Source: Candolleomyces eurysporus | Lineage: Eukaryota; Basidiomycota; Agaricomycetes; Agaricales; Psathyrellaceae | NCBI GenBank assembly: GCA_027579435.1 | Contig: JANBPK010001205.1 | Location: 44,079-108,078, forward strand | Length of the DNA stretch: 64,000 nt | Direction of reading: 5' to 3' | Shown here: in pieces, positions 49,355 through 60,242 of the stretch | How positions within the stretch are numbered: the stretch's first letter is position 1 | How the letters are laid out: every line of letters begins with the position of its first letter | Made by a program: the position numbers and the translations under genes | The notes under the pieces: generated by a model | What the model was told of the DNA's origin: nothing | What the model saw: only the letters and a program-made list of their open reading frames with translations | Database searches by the model: none

Positions 49355-50418
49355 CCTTGTCCTGAGCGACAATTCATGAAGAGAAGCAGCAACGACCACA
49401 ACGCCAACATTAACACCAATGCCGTTGCCGTTGAGTTGGCCATTACCATTACCATCGCCAACTGCTACTACTAAAACCACCCCAAAGACAAGGCTACTAT
49501 GAGCAACAGCAGGGACATCTGGTACGAGGTCAGAGACCTGTCCAGAGGATTTGGAGATTTTCGGATTCTGATTTATCGGTTCGTCGATTGTTTGGTTCCA
49601 TTTCTTGCGGCGTTCACCCTCTCGATTGATTTTCTATTTCTTACACGGTCCTCCAGCTTCTACACCACATGTAGAACCATGGTGGGCGTTCAATCGGTCG
49701 ATTCGATGTCCCATCCCCACCAGCCCCTATTTGATGCGCCCGTACTAGATAGTTGCTTGTAATATTGACTTCGCGTTTACCTCGCTTCGAAGTATTCTGT
49801 AATTATGTATCGCGTACACAGATCCACCTTGCCGCCCCTCGAAGGCAAACGAGAGACACCGCCCGGTCAGAACCCCTCACTCATCCTGTCGGTTCGTGTG
49901 GTATAAGTAATTGTCGCGGGCGTGCATCTACCACCTGAACGGTCTTGCGTCAGCAAGTGTACAAAGCAACGAAATTCACTTAACTGGAGTGTTCGTTCGG
50001 CCAAGAGTGCCTGTTTGATACAGCTTAATTTCTTCCCCTGGCGAGGGAGAGGGCAGAAGCCCCGCGAATCGAGTCCGAGCTTTATTTATTAAAACCTTAC
50101 CGGGAATGATCACGAGTCTGCCTCACGCGTACACGTGTGCTGCATCCATCCTCGTTTCCTGAAAACACGAAAGAACTCTCAATCGCGGCTGTCGGTTGGC
50201 AATGCACATGCATGCCTCGTTACATGCTGCGGGACTTTCAATTGAATCAAGGTGTCACATCTTGACAGCGACCTAGAAGGTAGCATCACTCAGCTCTCTG
50301 TGAGGCCCTCATCGACTCAAGGTTACAGCAGGACGGAGTTTGGAAGATTGGTGTTCCACATACAAGCCAATTCAGGTAACTGTGATCTTGCTTGGAGAAT
50401 AGCCCCTCATTTTGAGGG
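49355..50418. other. Intergenic, no gene; carries the shared promoter element
   Basis: No coding evidence. From about 50160 the sequence (ACACGAAAGAACTCTCAATC, CATGCCTCGTTACATGCTGC) matches the 5' flanks of GTPases B and C. Confidence 0.55.
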
Positions 50419-50426
50419 TTAATAAA
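50419..50426 (+). promoter_or_regulatory. TATA-like box of the Hsp70-like gene (shared promoter module)
   Basis: TTAATAAA within GAGGGTTAATAAACAGT, 58 bp before the ATG, in the same context as the TATA boxes of GTPases B and C. Confidence 0.6.
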
Positions 50427-50476
50427 CAGTCTGAGCAGGTAATTCAGGCGTAGCAGCCGGCGCTAGTACCCAACCC

Positions 50477-52779
50477 ATGGCCCGAAGACCCTCTTCTCCT
50501 TACATGCATATGCCTGCCATACTACTGCTTGTAGTCCTGGCTTTGAGCGGCATGGTTTATCCGCGCGATCCTCCCAAGATGCAGGGAGAGCGCGAGGAGC
50601 GGGAAACCGTGGACAAGAACGTGGTGGCAATCGGAATTGATATTGGCACACAATACTGGTGAGTCTCGCAGAGCGCATTGAATCTCGCGTTTATCCATAT
50701 CATCCACCAGCCGAGTCGCAGTCTGGCAGAATTCGCACCCGGTCATAGTCCCAGATGAAGAAGGCAACCGAGCTATGCCCAATTATGTCTCCTTTGGCGA
50801 TGCAAGGCTGATTGGCAGCGGAGCGAAGGCTAGACAAGCCGTTAATACAAGAAATACGTGAGTGGCCTGTACATGGCACCATTCAATGGCTTACGACGTT
50901 CTGTGAATGTCAGCGCTTATGGAGTAAAGGGACTTTTGGGACGAAACTACCGCGACCCTCATTCTCAAGAATTCATGAAAATGGCACCTTTTACTGTTAT
51001 CAACAAAGGTGGCTATCCCCACGTTCAGGTTGAACATCTAGGAAAGCAAGAGGTCTTCGTGCGTACCCGATTACTTTTTCCAGATGATGCTGCTCCTGCT
51101 GACCATTCTTCAGGCACCCGAAGAGATCATCGCAATGCAGTTATCCAAGCTGAAGAGCATGGCCCAGACGTTCGCCCAGAGTGATAACTTACGAGTTGCT
51201 GTATCGATTCCCGCCGGGTTCTCCGCCCTTCAGCGGCAGGCTATAAGCGACGCTTGCGAAATAGCGGGGTTGCCAGATCCATTGCTTATCCACGAACCAG
51301 CAGCGGCCGCTTTGTATTACACGTTCTACTCCCAGGAAAATCCTCATACCTCGGCAGGAAAGGAAACATTGCTCGTCGACATAGGCGCGGGTACGACGAG
51401 CGCAACGGTCATGACTGTTGACGATGGAGTTGTCGAAATGCTGGCTGTTGCAAGCAACGTACAGCTAGGCGGTGACGACTTCGACCGGCTTCTTGCCAAG
51501 TACGTTGTGGCAGAGCTGAAAACGACTCAGAGTGTTGACATTGGTGAGGAGGCAGGCGTTCGGTCGCGGCTATTGTCGGCTTGCGAAAGAGCCAAACGCG
51601 CATTGTCGGTAGCCCAGACGGCATCGGTGGACCTGGAAGGACTGGGACTGTCTGAACGCATTAAGCTGCCGAATCTCGTCATAAAGCGAGACCAATTCGA
51701 CACGCTATGCAATGGGTTATACGCAGCAATATTGAAGCTGGTTCAGGATGCCATAACGCAATCCGGGGTGAGGAGAACTGAAATTCGCGAGGTCCTCTTA
51801 ATTGGAGGCGCTACACGAACACCAGGCGTGGTCGCGTCCATCCTGAAGTTCTTTGAAGGCTCTACTCCAACCCTCATCAAAATTCAAAATCTAGATGAAG
51901 CTGTCGTATACGGCCTGACGATTTACTCAGCCGCGCTGTCTGAAGCCGAGAAGTCAGCTCAGGCGCAGAAAGTACTCGACAACATGGTTGTAGTCGACGG
52001 TATCCACCACCCTATCAGCATTGCAGTGATTCCCAATCCTGACTCTTCCTCTGAGGACGCCATGGACTATCTTCCCCCGGATGGTGCCTCGCCTCATGAA
52101 TGCGTTTTGAAGACAATCATGGAACGAAATAAGATATCTCCTTCCAGGGAGTGCCGTGCCTTTTCGATGGCAAGGGGCGATCAGACCACTGCTCACATTC
52201 AGATCTACGAAGGAGCCGATGATGACCCCGATAACAATGTTTCCTTGGGGTATTTCGAGCTCCATGGTATTCCGAAATCCCCTTCTCCAGGCAAGCGTTC
52301 GGAAGTGAAAGTTTGCGTTGAGACGGACGCACGGGGTCGGACTGTGGTTGCTACAGCTAGTTATAATAGCAAAAAAGGTAGTGCAGCCCGGACTGTGCCG
52401 ATCTGTCCAGGGAGGCTGGCCCACCACACAAAACGCGAGATGATTCAGCGAGTAGGGATGCTTGACGGTGCGTCTATATGTAGTTATTATAACGCGTGAG
52501 GATTTGCTGATTTGGGTTGCAGAGCATGATCGTATATACGAAGCGCAAACTCTACGAAGAAACAATCTGGAAGGGTACTGTTACAACGCCCCAGGCTCAA
52601 TAGAGGAGTTGAAGCGTGGCGTCGATCGATGCCTCAGGCGGTTGGATGATACTGGTTTGATGTCTTTATCTGACGAGGAGTTGGCTCTTCAGGAAGAGCT
52701 GCTTGTTGCGTTAGCAAGGCGGGTCCTCCCGCCAGGCTATGCCATTGTCCGCCAACCAGCCTGGCGCACCGAAACATAG
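50477..52779 (+). CDS. Divergent Hsp70-like protein with hydrophobic leader (five exons, about 694 aa)
   Basis: Hsp70-family ATPase with substrate-binding domain. Exons 50477-50658, 50711-50857, 50914-51058, 51114-52467, 52523-52779, all in phase. The leader MARRPSSPYMHMPAILLLVV is nearly that of GTPase C. Nucleotide-binding motifs: AIGIDIGTQYCRVAVWQ, MPNYVSFGDARLIG, PEEIIAMQLSKLKSMAQ, LIHEPAAAALYY, LLVDIGAGTTSATVM, LLIGGATRTPGVVASI. Substrate-binding part: TTAHIQIYEGADDDPDN, SLGYFELHGIPKSPSPG. The last exon encodes a helical tail, SIEELKRGVDRCLRRL and LPPGYAIVRQPAWRTET. Despite the leader there is no HDEL/KDEL, so it is not a standard BiP. An inactivated paralogue lies at 43440. Sequence shows no break. 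Alternative: a cytosolic Hsp70 relative whose leader acts as an anchor. Confidence 0.85.
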
Positions 52780-52991
52780 GGAAATGTGTTTCTTCCTTCT
52801 AACTGCATCTGTTCTCCACGCATTATGTATTAATAGCTGTAGAAATATGAATTAGGGGTTAACTTCAAACGGGAAGCTTGAAGCTGAAACGGATGCGGGG
52901 AAAATAAATTAGATCGTCTTTAATATATATCAGTCGGCAAGGAATGTGATGATAACGAGTGTGCGGATGGGTGATGAAAAAAAAAACAGGG

Positions 52992-54098
52992 CTNAGCCTG
53001 AAGGAATGGTAGGACACAATTCAAGTTGAAGTCTCGGCATCCCAGCCTTATAGAACGTAACAGACCCAGCCACCATCTTCGAGAACCGATAATCGATCTC
53101 CACAGCGTACTTCTTCCCGTCGATGCCAGTGACGGTGAAGCGACGCGGCCCTTCCTCCAAACTCTCGGTCCAGGGGAGGCGAAGGAGGGTAGAAATGTCG
53201 TGACCAACGCGTTTGAAACCGAGTGGGTGAGCTTTCTCCACAAAGATGAGGTGTATTTCTTGGAATAAGTCATCGGAAAGCTGGTGCCCGACATCCGGGA
53301 AGCAGTAAACTGTGTCCTTGGGGCATCCAGGAGGGATAACCACGTTGAGGGTCTGGCGGAACGTTTTTCCTCCAAGGAGTTTCTTCGTGAAGCTGTAGAG
53401 AAGCTGTTTGCCGTGGAAGAAGTCTTCAAGGGAGAGCTCGACGCATTGGGTGAAACGTGAGCTGAACGTTTCGCGTTCGACATCGAGGTTGCTGTAGTGC
53501 TCTAATTCGTGGTGTTCCCCGCGGTTCGACTCTTCGTAGGCTGGGCTAGGAAGAGTCGGTTCCGAAGCGAGGAATTTGGGCTGAGAGTAGGGTGGGGGGC
53601 TGAGTTTCTTGTACTCTTCGTCCCAGGTGCCTGTCCGTGTGGCTGATGTGGCTGCCGATCCAATATGCAGTTTGGGAAGAGAAAAATGACGTCGGTGGCG
53701 AGGTTTAGTGGGAGGATCTACGATGATGAAGTCATCTTCGTCTCCAGGAGAAGGACTTCGAGTCGAACGAGTGCCGCTAGACGTGGTGTCTGTACTAGCC
53801 GCACCGGTAGAGCGACGGACTCGCCGTCCGAGTGCATTGCTGGCCTGGTTCGGGATGTTAATATCACTCACTACACGAGCAACCAAGGAGAACTCACCGA
53901 GGACGAGGTGGAAGACGTATCCTTGGGCACAGAGCCGCAGGAAGACTATGAATCCAGTTAGCGTGACTACACCTTTTCGATCTGTAATCCACTCACCAAC
54001 TGGCAAGTCGCCGAATTGAGATCACCGAGGGAGGTGAACGGCGAAAAGTCCAGCGCGGTATTGCGGAACCTATGAAATTCTTGCGTATTCGACACCAT
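52992..54098 (-). CDS. DnaJ C-terminal-domain-like protein lacking a J domain
   Basis: The ATG at 54098 starts MVSNTQEFHRFRN, TALDFSPFTSLGDLNSAT. After short exons, a Ser/Pro-rich region (TKPRHRRHFSLPKLHIGS) leads into a DnaJ/Hsp40 C-terminal domain: LEDFFHGKQLLYSFTKKLLG, LNVVIPPGCPKDTVYCFPDV, IHLIFVEKAHPLGFKRVGHD, LPWTESLEEGPRRFTVTGID, GKKYAVEIDYRF, KAGMP. These match the peptide-binding domain of Sis1-type Hsp40s, but no HPD-bearing J domain is visible, so it could not stimulate an Hsp70 in the usual way. Dropping the N at 52994 creates a TAG and an end at PTIPSG; counting the N the frame runs to 52930. It is convergent with the Hsp70-like gene. Confidence 0.7.
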
Positions 54099-54957
54099 TG
54101 TGTACGATGGAGTCTTTCGTGTGTAGAGCTTGATTAATTGTGGGGAGTGAGTGGTCGTTGAATGCAGATGGCTAGTGCGGGCCACGGGTGCTGCTTTTAT
54201 AGCTCCAGGCTAACTGCAAGCGCTGTGCCCGAGCCAGTGTGTCCATTGTAGATTTTATAAATGGTTGTCTTGGACCCCGGAGGACATACATTGTCCTCAG
54301 CTCGAGCTCGTGGCGAAATGGTTGTTGATATCAACACAAAGGAAGGCCACGAGGATCACTGGCGTCCTTAGCCACTCGAGCTGGGCTCGTGATCCTGGAG
54401 CACAGAGCCGTGCTTCTTGCCTGGGGTATCTTCAAGATTGAGCTTCATCGATATAGTATCCGATTAGTACTTTTCCAACGACGAAAGAAGGTGAGAAAGC
54501 AAGTGAGAGGCCAACTCCAACTTGGGGAACGAGCTCACGAATTTTGAGAACAAATACTTGCACACAAACGCGTCGCGGTTATATGACGCGCACAGGGGTA
54601 AACGATCAACAATCCCGCCTCGAGGCCTAGAGTTGTCCTCGGATTCTTAACAATGGTCGCTGAGTGCTTACATTGTGGGGAAAAGACACGGTTGTGGAGA
54701 AGGAGAGGTCATGTGTTAATACAATCAATGGATCCATGCTGTTGGTACAATGATGTGAAGGCGGTCAGAGCAGAAAGGACAGGAGTAACTACAACACAAT
54801 GGAAACGTAGAAGAATGGGTAGTACTGAGCCAGAATGAAGCCTTCAACCATCGGAGCTTCCTTCATCATCCTCGGTAAACCATATCCCCCATCTAGGTCA
54901 ATGCGAGTCAGAATTTCTATACGCGGGCGACAAACGAGAATGAAGTGAGCCTAGTAC
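54099..54957. other. Intergenic between the two DnaJ-CTD-like genes
   Basis: No coding evidence beyond a short plus ORF (54653-54838). Confidence 0.5.
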
Positions 54958-56341
54958 TCACTCGATGATCAAATGGCCCCTTCCGAACCCTTTCTCCCTC
55001 GGCATCCCTGCACCTCGAAACTTGGCCGACCCGTTGATAGCCTTCATCCACCTATAATCAATCTCAAGCGAGTACTCCTTCCCGTCAACACCCGTAATAT
55101 GGAACCGACAAGGCCGTTCGTTGAGCCTCTCCGTCCAAGGTAACCACACTTGCAGAATCACATTATCACCCTCTGTTTCGAAGTGCGCTGGAAGAGCACC
55201 AGGTCGCGCGAAGGAGCGAACCGTCGCACGCGAGGCTTTCGGAACGACACTTTGGGCTCGGTGGATACTGGCTCGAGAGCTTTTTGTGCGGGAAGGGGGA
55301 TGGAAAGATGGCGTTCGGGCTTGGGGGTGAGGGTGAGGGTACGGGTCGTCTTCTTCGTGGTTGATTCCGGCGCTTGGGGCTCTGGAGTGAAGGATAGTTG
55401 CTCTGGAGCTCTTCGTACGCACAGGCATGGGGTCCGGGTACATGTTGGCCTGGTCGTCTGGATGCTGTTGTACGCCGTACCATTTCAGTCAGTCCATCGA
55501 CTGAGTCAAATGGAATATGGATATGAATCACACTTACAATTTGAATAGTCGGGACATAGTTTTCGTAATCGTCAGGATGTCCACCGTTCGTTCCAGCACG
55601 AGAACCAGGCCAGTTCTCGGCCGCATAATGGTGTTCATTTTCTTGATCCTGGAACATTCCCCGTTCAGTGACACGCCGAAACGCCACGAGAAATGAATCT
55701 CGGAAAGACAGATAGACGTACAAAGTAACCCTTCTGAGGGGGAAGAGGTGTGTCCATTCCCCGAGCATTTGCAGACCCTGCTCTCGAGCCCCATCCCGAG
55801 CCCGGTTGAGATGGGTATGGACTGCCACCGTGCGAATTGGGGTAACTCCTCCCTTGGCCATAGAGGTGGGCATCGTCTGGGTGCTATATTTACAAAAAAG
55901 CAAAGAAGCACGGGACGTCAAAACCGAAACTCCAACATGGCGTAAGGACGAGGACAAACGCACCAGCTGATTCGTCACATTCCCATAATCCGTCTCCTCT
56001 CCATAAAANGCTCCCCATGTCATCGTCGTCGCGCTCTGGCGTTGGTCCAAGGTTATTCTGGTGAGCGGGCGACATGGCGCGGCTGCTGCCCCCGCCGTAG
56101 ACTTGTGAGCCATGAGGCTTGAGCTGGACATTCGACAAGTGGGATTATGATTATCAGCACGAGCTCGACGTCAGCAGCACCGAGCGTAAGGACGTACCAT
56201 CATCGGATTTCCATGAGTCGCAGCGTTGAGCTCCGCCAACGACCCAAACGGCGAAAAGTCGTTTTGGTTGGACCGGAACGCACGGCTCGTCTTCGATGGC
56301 GTCCGAGTAGGTGGTCGTGAGCGCTCGAGGATGCTGCCCAT
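54958..56341 (-). CDS. Paralogue of the DnaJ-CTD-like gene, with a reduced CTD
   Basis: The ATG at 56341 gives MGSILERSRPPTRTPSKTSR then NDFSPFGSLAELNAAT, clearly homologous to the N-terminus of the gene at 54098 (DFSPFTSLGDLNSAT). Exons then give LKPHGSQVYGGGSSRAMSPA, MGSFYGEETDYGNVTNQL (only when the N at 56009 is dropped), a Gly/Ser/Pro-rich stretch HPDDAHLYGQGRSYPNSHGG, DQENEHHYAAENWPG, repeated TKSSRA motifs, and finally LQVWLPWTERLNERPCRFHI, TGVDGKEYSLEIDYRWMKAI and GAGMPREKGFGRGHLIIE. Only the last third of a DnaJ C-terminal domain remains; no J domain and no CTD-I hallmark. Mostly low-complexity. Function unknown. Confidence 0.65.
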
Positions 56342-57006
56342 GTCTAATCAGCGCAGTGTGCGCAGTACGTGAGGGGGCGTTGTTGGAAGAAGTTGAAGGG
56401 CTTGCTGCTTCAAGGTCAATTGTATGTAAGTAATATTAAAGGCAAACCGCCTACAAGTTCCGAGATATGACAGGAAAGGTATAGTCATAGACTCATAGGC
56501 GCCAGGGCGTAGTTCTTCTCAGCCGGTCTAGGCTATGAAGTCTGCAGCAGGCTTGAGCATTCGATAGCAGTCCGTCGAAGAGATCGGTCCAGCCAGGTAT
56601 AGTGCTGCCAGAGAGAACTACTGGAATAAATCCTCGATTTTGCTGAAAGGAGTGGAGAAAAGGCGCAATGACATGAGGCAGAAGAACAACACGCGTTTTC
56701 CATTCCTCCGAGTTCTGCCTTTGATGGCTATTCCCTTGATGGCAAAAGGCAATCAGGACACACCTGGTGACCCTTGTACAGCTTCGAGAACACTTCCCGG
56801 CGAGGACTAGGTTTAATAACAATAGCATTATAATGTGACGGTCGGTATGTGTGTGTATGTGCTTAGTACAAGTGTACAACAATGTGATCGAGAGTAGTAT
56901 ACAACATTAGCACCCAATGCAGTCCGAATAAAGCTGAACTTGCCAATTGGCACAAAGAAACAGAGAGAAAGCAATAATTTATCGTCCATGGCAATGAAAA
57001 CCAACA
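56342..57006. other. Intergenic, no supported gene
   Basis: A 129-codon minus ORF (56493-56882) starts in (AC)n-like sequence and has no domain; I do not accept it as a gene. Confidence 0.45.
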
Positions 57007-59664
57007 TTAATCCCAACCCCCCATCTCCATATCCATCTTCGCCCTCCTCATATCCTTCCGCTCCATATCACTCATAGCAGCCCACGTTTCAATCCCACCC
57101 ACGCTTTCAATCATCTCCTCCTCCCACCGTTCTTCCCTCTCCAGTTCTTTCTTCGTCTTCTTCTTTGGCGGAGGAGGTGGCGGCGGAGGTGGCGGCGTTC
57201 GGCGATTAGGGTGCAATGGCGCAATCTTAGACAAAAGACTGCGGGAAGACTTGAGGTAGGGCGAATACGCCGTAGCGGTCTTGGCGATAGTCGGGACTCG
57301 GGAAGAGGATGCAGGAGGGAAGGGTGAATTCGGCAACGAATTAACACGTTTGATGAGCTCGCTCATCGGTGTGGATCTGGCGCGGAATGCAAGGGAGTTC
57401 CGTTTGTGCATCTGCGAGCCACCTTGAGGTTTTGGAGTACTGGCGTTGATAGACGAAGGAGGTTTCGGAGTCTGGTCTCTATTATCTTGACGGACAGGTT
57501 CGACATTCTCCTGTTTACCACCGGTGAGTTGAATCGAAGGCGATCTAGTCGGCAGGGAGCTTACTTTCAAGACAGCTTGGTCTTCATCTTTCTCAGAGCC
57601 GCCTGCAGCTCCTGGTTTCGAGACGTCCTCGACCTCTTCTTCGTCCGAAACGACCAACGTAGCTTTCGCTTTTCCTTTCTTCTTCTTGGAAGGCTGTGGA
57701 GATGATTCCTTCTCCTCCACAGCTTTGTCACTACTCGTCTTTGAGTCCTTGCCAGCATCTTTCGCCTTCTTCCTCCTTTTGCTTGGAGTCTCTTGCACGC
57801 GGGAAGTCTCATCGAAATCTTCGTCATCATCCACCACCAACGTCTTACGCTTCTTTCGAGCGGGCTCCTTCCGAGGCACATCATCCACCATGTCCTCTGG
57901 AAGTGGACTGAGAGGCTCCAAAAGCTCTCCCCCTTCATATCTAGGTTCCTGGAATATATCCTTTTCCGAAGAGGTGTTCACGACAGTGGACGTCTCCGAA
58001 GGACGGAGAGGTTCCAACAAAGGATCCTCATCTGAATCCTCGATCGTTTCTTTGCTCTTGAACACGTCCTTCGCCTCTTCAGCCTTCTTACTGCTGCCAC
58101 TTCCGTCCTTGCCTTTTGCCTTCTTCTTGCTCTTCCCCTTGTCTTTGTCTCCTTTACCAGAGCTCGCAGGCGGCTGGTGAGGCAGTGGTTCAGTAGCCAT
58201 AGATGTAGGAGGTTTAGAAGTAATCACAACCTCGACCTGACCAACACTTTCCACTCCTTTCTTGGCAGCTTTCTCTCTCTTCTTCGCCGGTTTTTTCTTC
58301 TCCTTGGCTTTGGACGATGGCGCTCCCCAGTCCTCGTCTTCGTCGTCTGGATCAACAACCTTCTTCTTGCGCTTTGGCTTGGTCTGAGTGGTTTCAGCGT
58401 TGCGAGCTGGGAGTTGGGTCGGGAACGTGGTCAGGTCGAATATCTCGCGCTGTGGTGGAGCAGATGGCTGTATGCGATCATCCTGCGGCATCAGGGATGA
58501 CGATCCTGCGAAGAAGGTTGGAGGAGGAGGGAGAGCTTTGGGATCAACGGGCGGAGGTGGTGGCGGACCCCATAGCTCCTCGTCCTCTGAGAAAAGTTGG
58601 TCTATCTCGCTCCTCCTTGTCTGAGGATTACTGGACGGCAGATCTCCAGGCCCATGAGGGTCACTGTTGGCCTGTGGAAGCGTTTCAATCCTGGGCAATT
58701 CGAAAAAATCTGCATTCGGCTGCGAGGTAGGGAGAGGAGGATCGGATGGTGGCAATGACGACGGGAAGAAAGGATGAGGAGGGACGTTTCTCCCGACTTG
58801 CGAAGACACCATATCGGTGTCAGGAGGTGGAATGGCGGGGGTCGAGCGTATGTCGGACAGCTTGTCATCGTTGGCGGCCGCCTTTGGCTTCCTGGGTCGG
58901 GGTCGGGGCTTTGGACGAGGTTTTTCTGCGGGTTCGGATACCGGCTGGAGGTCGGGTTGGGGAGAAAGCGGCTTGGGTTTGGATTTGGATGAAGACGGTT
59001 CCTTCTGCTGGATATTCAGCTCGTCCTCTTCATCCGTGAGCTCGATTACATCATTCGATTCCTTTGCCTTGCCTTTCCCTTTCGCAGAAGATAATTTTGG
59101 CTGATTTCCGGTCGCAGCGGGGATGAAATCCTCTTCGTCTTCCCACTGCACGGCAGCATATAGCGCAGGAGGCTTTCGCTGACGCGTTTTTGCCCGGTCT
59201 GCGATGCTTGACATCGGGAGGTCGAAAGAAATGCCTTCCATTGCTGGTTGGTTGGCAGAAGCGGGGGCTGGTAGACGATCGAGGAAACTGAAAGAAGAGA
59301 TACCTGAGGACTCGGTGGGAGCAGGTTCAGCTGCCTTTTTCTTTGGTGGTATGGGTCTGGGTCTTGGTCGTGGTGGTTTCACGGATGGGGTGGTAAAGGT
59401 GGAAATCGTGTCCAAAGCTGCTGTGTTCGGCTGTGCCGTAAACTCGCTTATTGAGGACACATTGTTCGGTTCAGGGTCTTGCATCCTTTCATGCCCTCTA
59501 TCCTTCGCAACTGCAAATAGTCTTAGAGTGTCCGGAATTGTAGGTCGGAATGCCAATGACTCACAAGCACTGATCTCGCTATCCCAACTCCTGAACCCTC
59601 CATCTAATCCAGTATCCATGAGCTCCTCCTCACTATCTGCAATGAATTCGTCTTCGTGCTCCAT
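57007..59664 (-). CDS. Large charged low-complexity protein, probably nuclear
   Basis: Not recognised. The start is taken at MEHEDEFIADSEEELMDTGL (59664) because it opens a conserved-looking acidic motif; upstream in-frame codons are less convincing. A 54-nt in-frame segment (59519-59572 region, GTGAGT...TTTGCAG) after DSEISA looks like a retained-frame intron. The body alternates acidic runs, basic Lys-rich runs (EKKKPAKKREKAAKKG) and Pro-rich runs, with a stretch of ten prolines near the C-terminus. The end is the best conserved-looking part: ELEREERWEEEMIESVGGIE, then AAMSDMERKDMRRAKMDMEM. Many K-K/R clusters suggest nuclear import. About 880-900 aa. It shares a 0.58-kb upstream region with the divergent gene at 60243. 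Confidence 0.7.
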   Translation of the reverse strand: MEHEDEFIADSEEELMDTGLDGGFRSWDSEISACESLAFRPTIPDTLRLFAVAKDRGHERMQDPEPNNVSSISEFTAQPNTAALDTISTFTTPSVKPPRPRPRPIPPKKKAAEPAPTESSGISSFSFLDRLPAPASANQPAMEGISFDLPMSSIADRAKTRQRKPPALYAAVQWEDEEDFIPAATGNQPKLSSAKGKGKAKESNDVIELTDEEDELNIQQKEPSSSKSKPKPLSPQPDLQPVSEPAEKPRPKPRPRPRKPKAAANDDKLSDIRSTPAIPPPDTDMVSSQVGRNVPPHPFFPSSLPPSDPPLPTSQPNADFFELPRIETLPQANSDPHGPGDLPSSNPQTRRSEIDQLFSEDEELWGPPPPPPVDPKALPPPPTFFAGSSSLMPQDDRIQPSAPPQREIFDLTTFPTQLPARNAETTQTKPKRKKKVVDPDDEDEDWGAPSSKAKEKKKPAKKREKAAKKGVESVGQVEVVITSKPPTSMATEPLPHQPPASSGKGDKDKGKSKKKAKGKDGSGSSKKAEEAKDVFKSKETIEDSDEDPLLEPLRPSETSTVVNTSSEKDIFQEPRYEGGELLEPLSPLPEDMVDDVPRKEPARKKRKTLVVDDDEDFDETSRVQETPSKRRKKAKDAGKDSKTSSDKAVEEKESSPQPSKKKKGKAKATLVVSDEEEVEDVSKPGAAGGSEKDEDQAVLKVSSLPTRSPSIQLTGGKQENVEPVRQDNRDQTPKPPSSINASTPKPQGGSQMHKRNSLAFRARSTPMSELIKRVNSLPNSPFPPASSSRVPTIAKTATAYSPYLKSSRSLLSKIAPLHPNRRTPPPPPPPPPPKKKTKKELEREERWEEEMIESVGGIETWAAMSDMERKDMRRAKMDMEMGGWD

Positions 59665-60242
59665 GTCTTCGGTCGAGGGTATACAGCGATGATGATGGTA
59701 TGAGGAAGAAAAGTGGATTACAGGCGCCGAGCAGAACGCGACTAAACAGACTTCGGACGCGACCGATTGCATCACAATCACGTGGCCGCGTCACCCTCCA
59801 AAAACGGCAGTCAATGGCCCGGGCGGTCCGCCACACTGATGGCCGTCGAGAGCTGGCCGTTGAACTTCGACCAACCTTTAACTCCCTCTCGAATCTCAAC
59901 ACTTCAAGCATTTGGTCTAAATCTTACAGGTGTACTCCTTTGACTTTCGAAACCTATAAAATATTGCGCACGCAGGGGACACCGCGATGATTGCCTCTCC
60001 GTCGTGCTCAGGCTTTGAGCACTGCACTCTAGTTATTCTACCACCGTCTGGGATACTGGAGATGTCCCCGAAACCTCGGTCTAACTTGGATGTGGGCCAC
60101 CCACTCTCAGCTCTCTTTCCTCCTTTACAAACCTGAATCAGGGACGGCCGAGTCTCAGTCTCACTGAAAGACATCTCGAACTTGTCTATAAATCTGTGTC
60201 ACTGTCTCCTGTCTCCAGAACTTCTCTTGCTCTCAATCCACC
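59665..60242. promoter_or_regulatory. Shared divergent promoter region
   Basis: 578 bp between two start codons pointing away from each other; pyrimidine-rich tracts precede the ATG at 60243. No gene seen. Confidence 0.5.

Noticed and set aside
56493..56882. 129-codon minus ORF starting in an AC-rich tract
   Set aside because: Low-complexity start and no homology; treated as intergenic.
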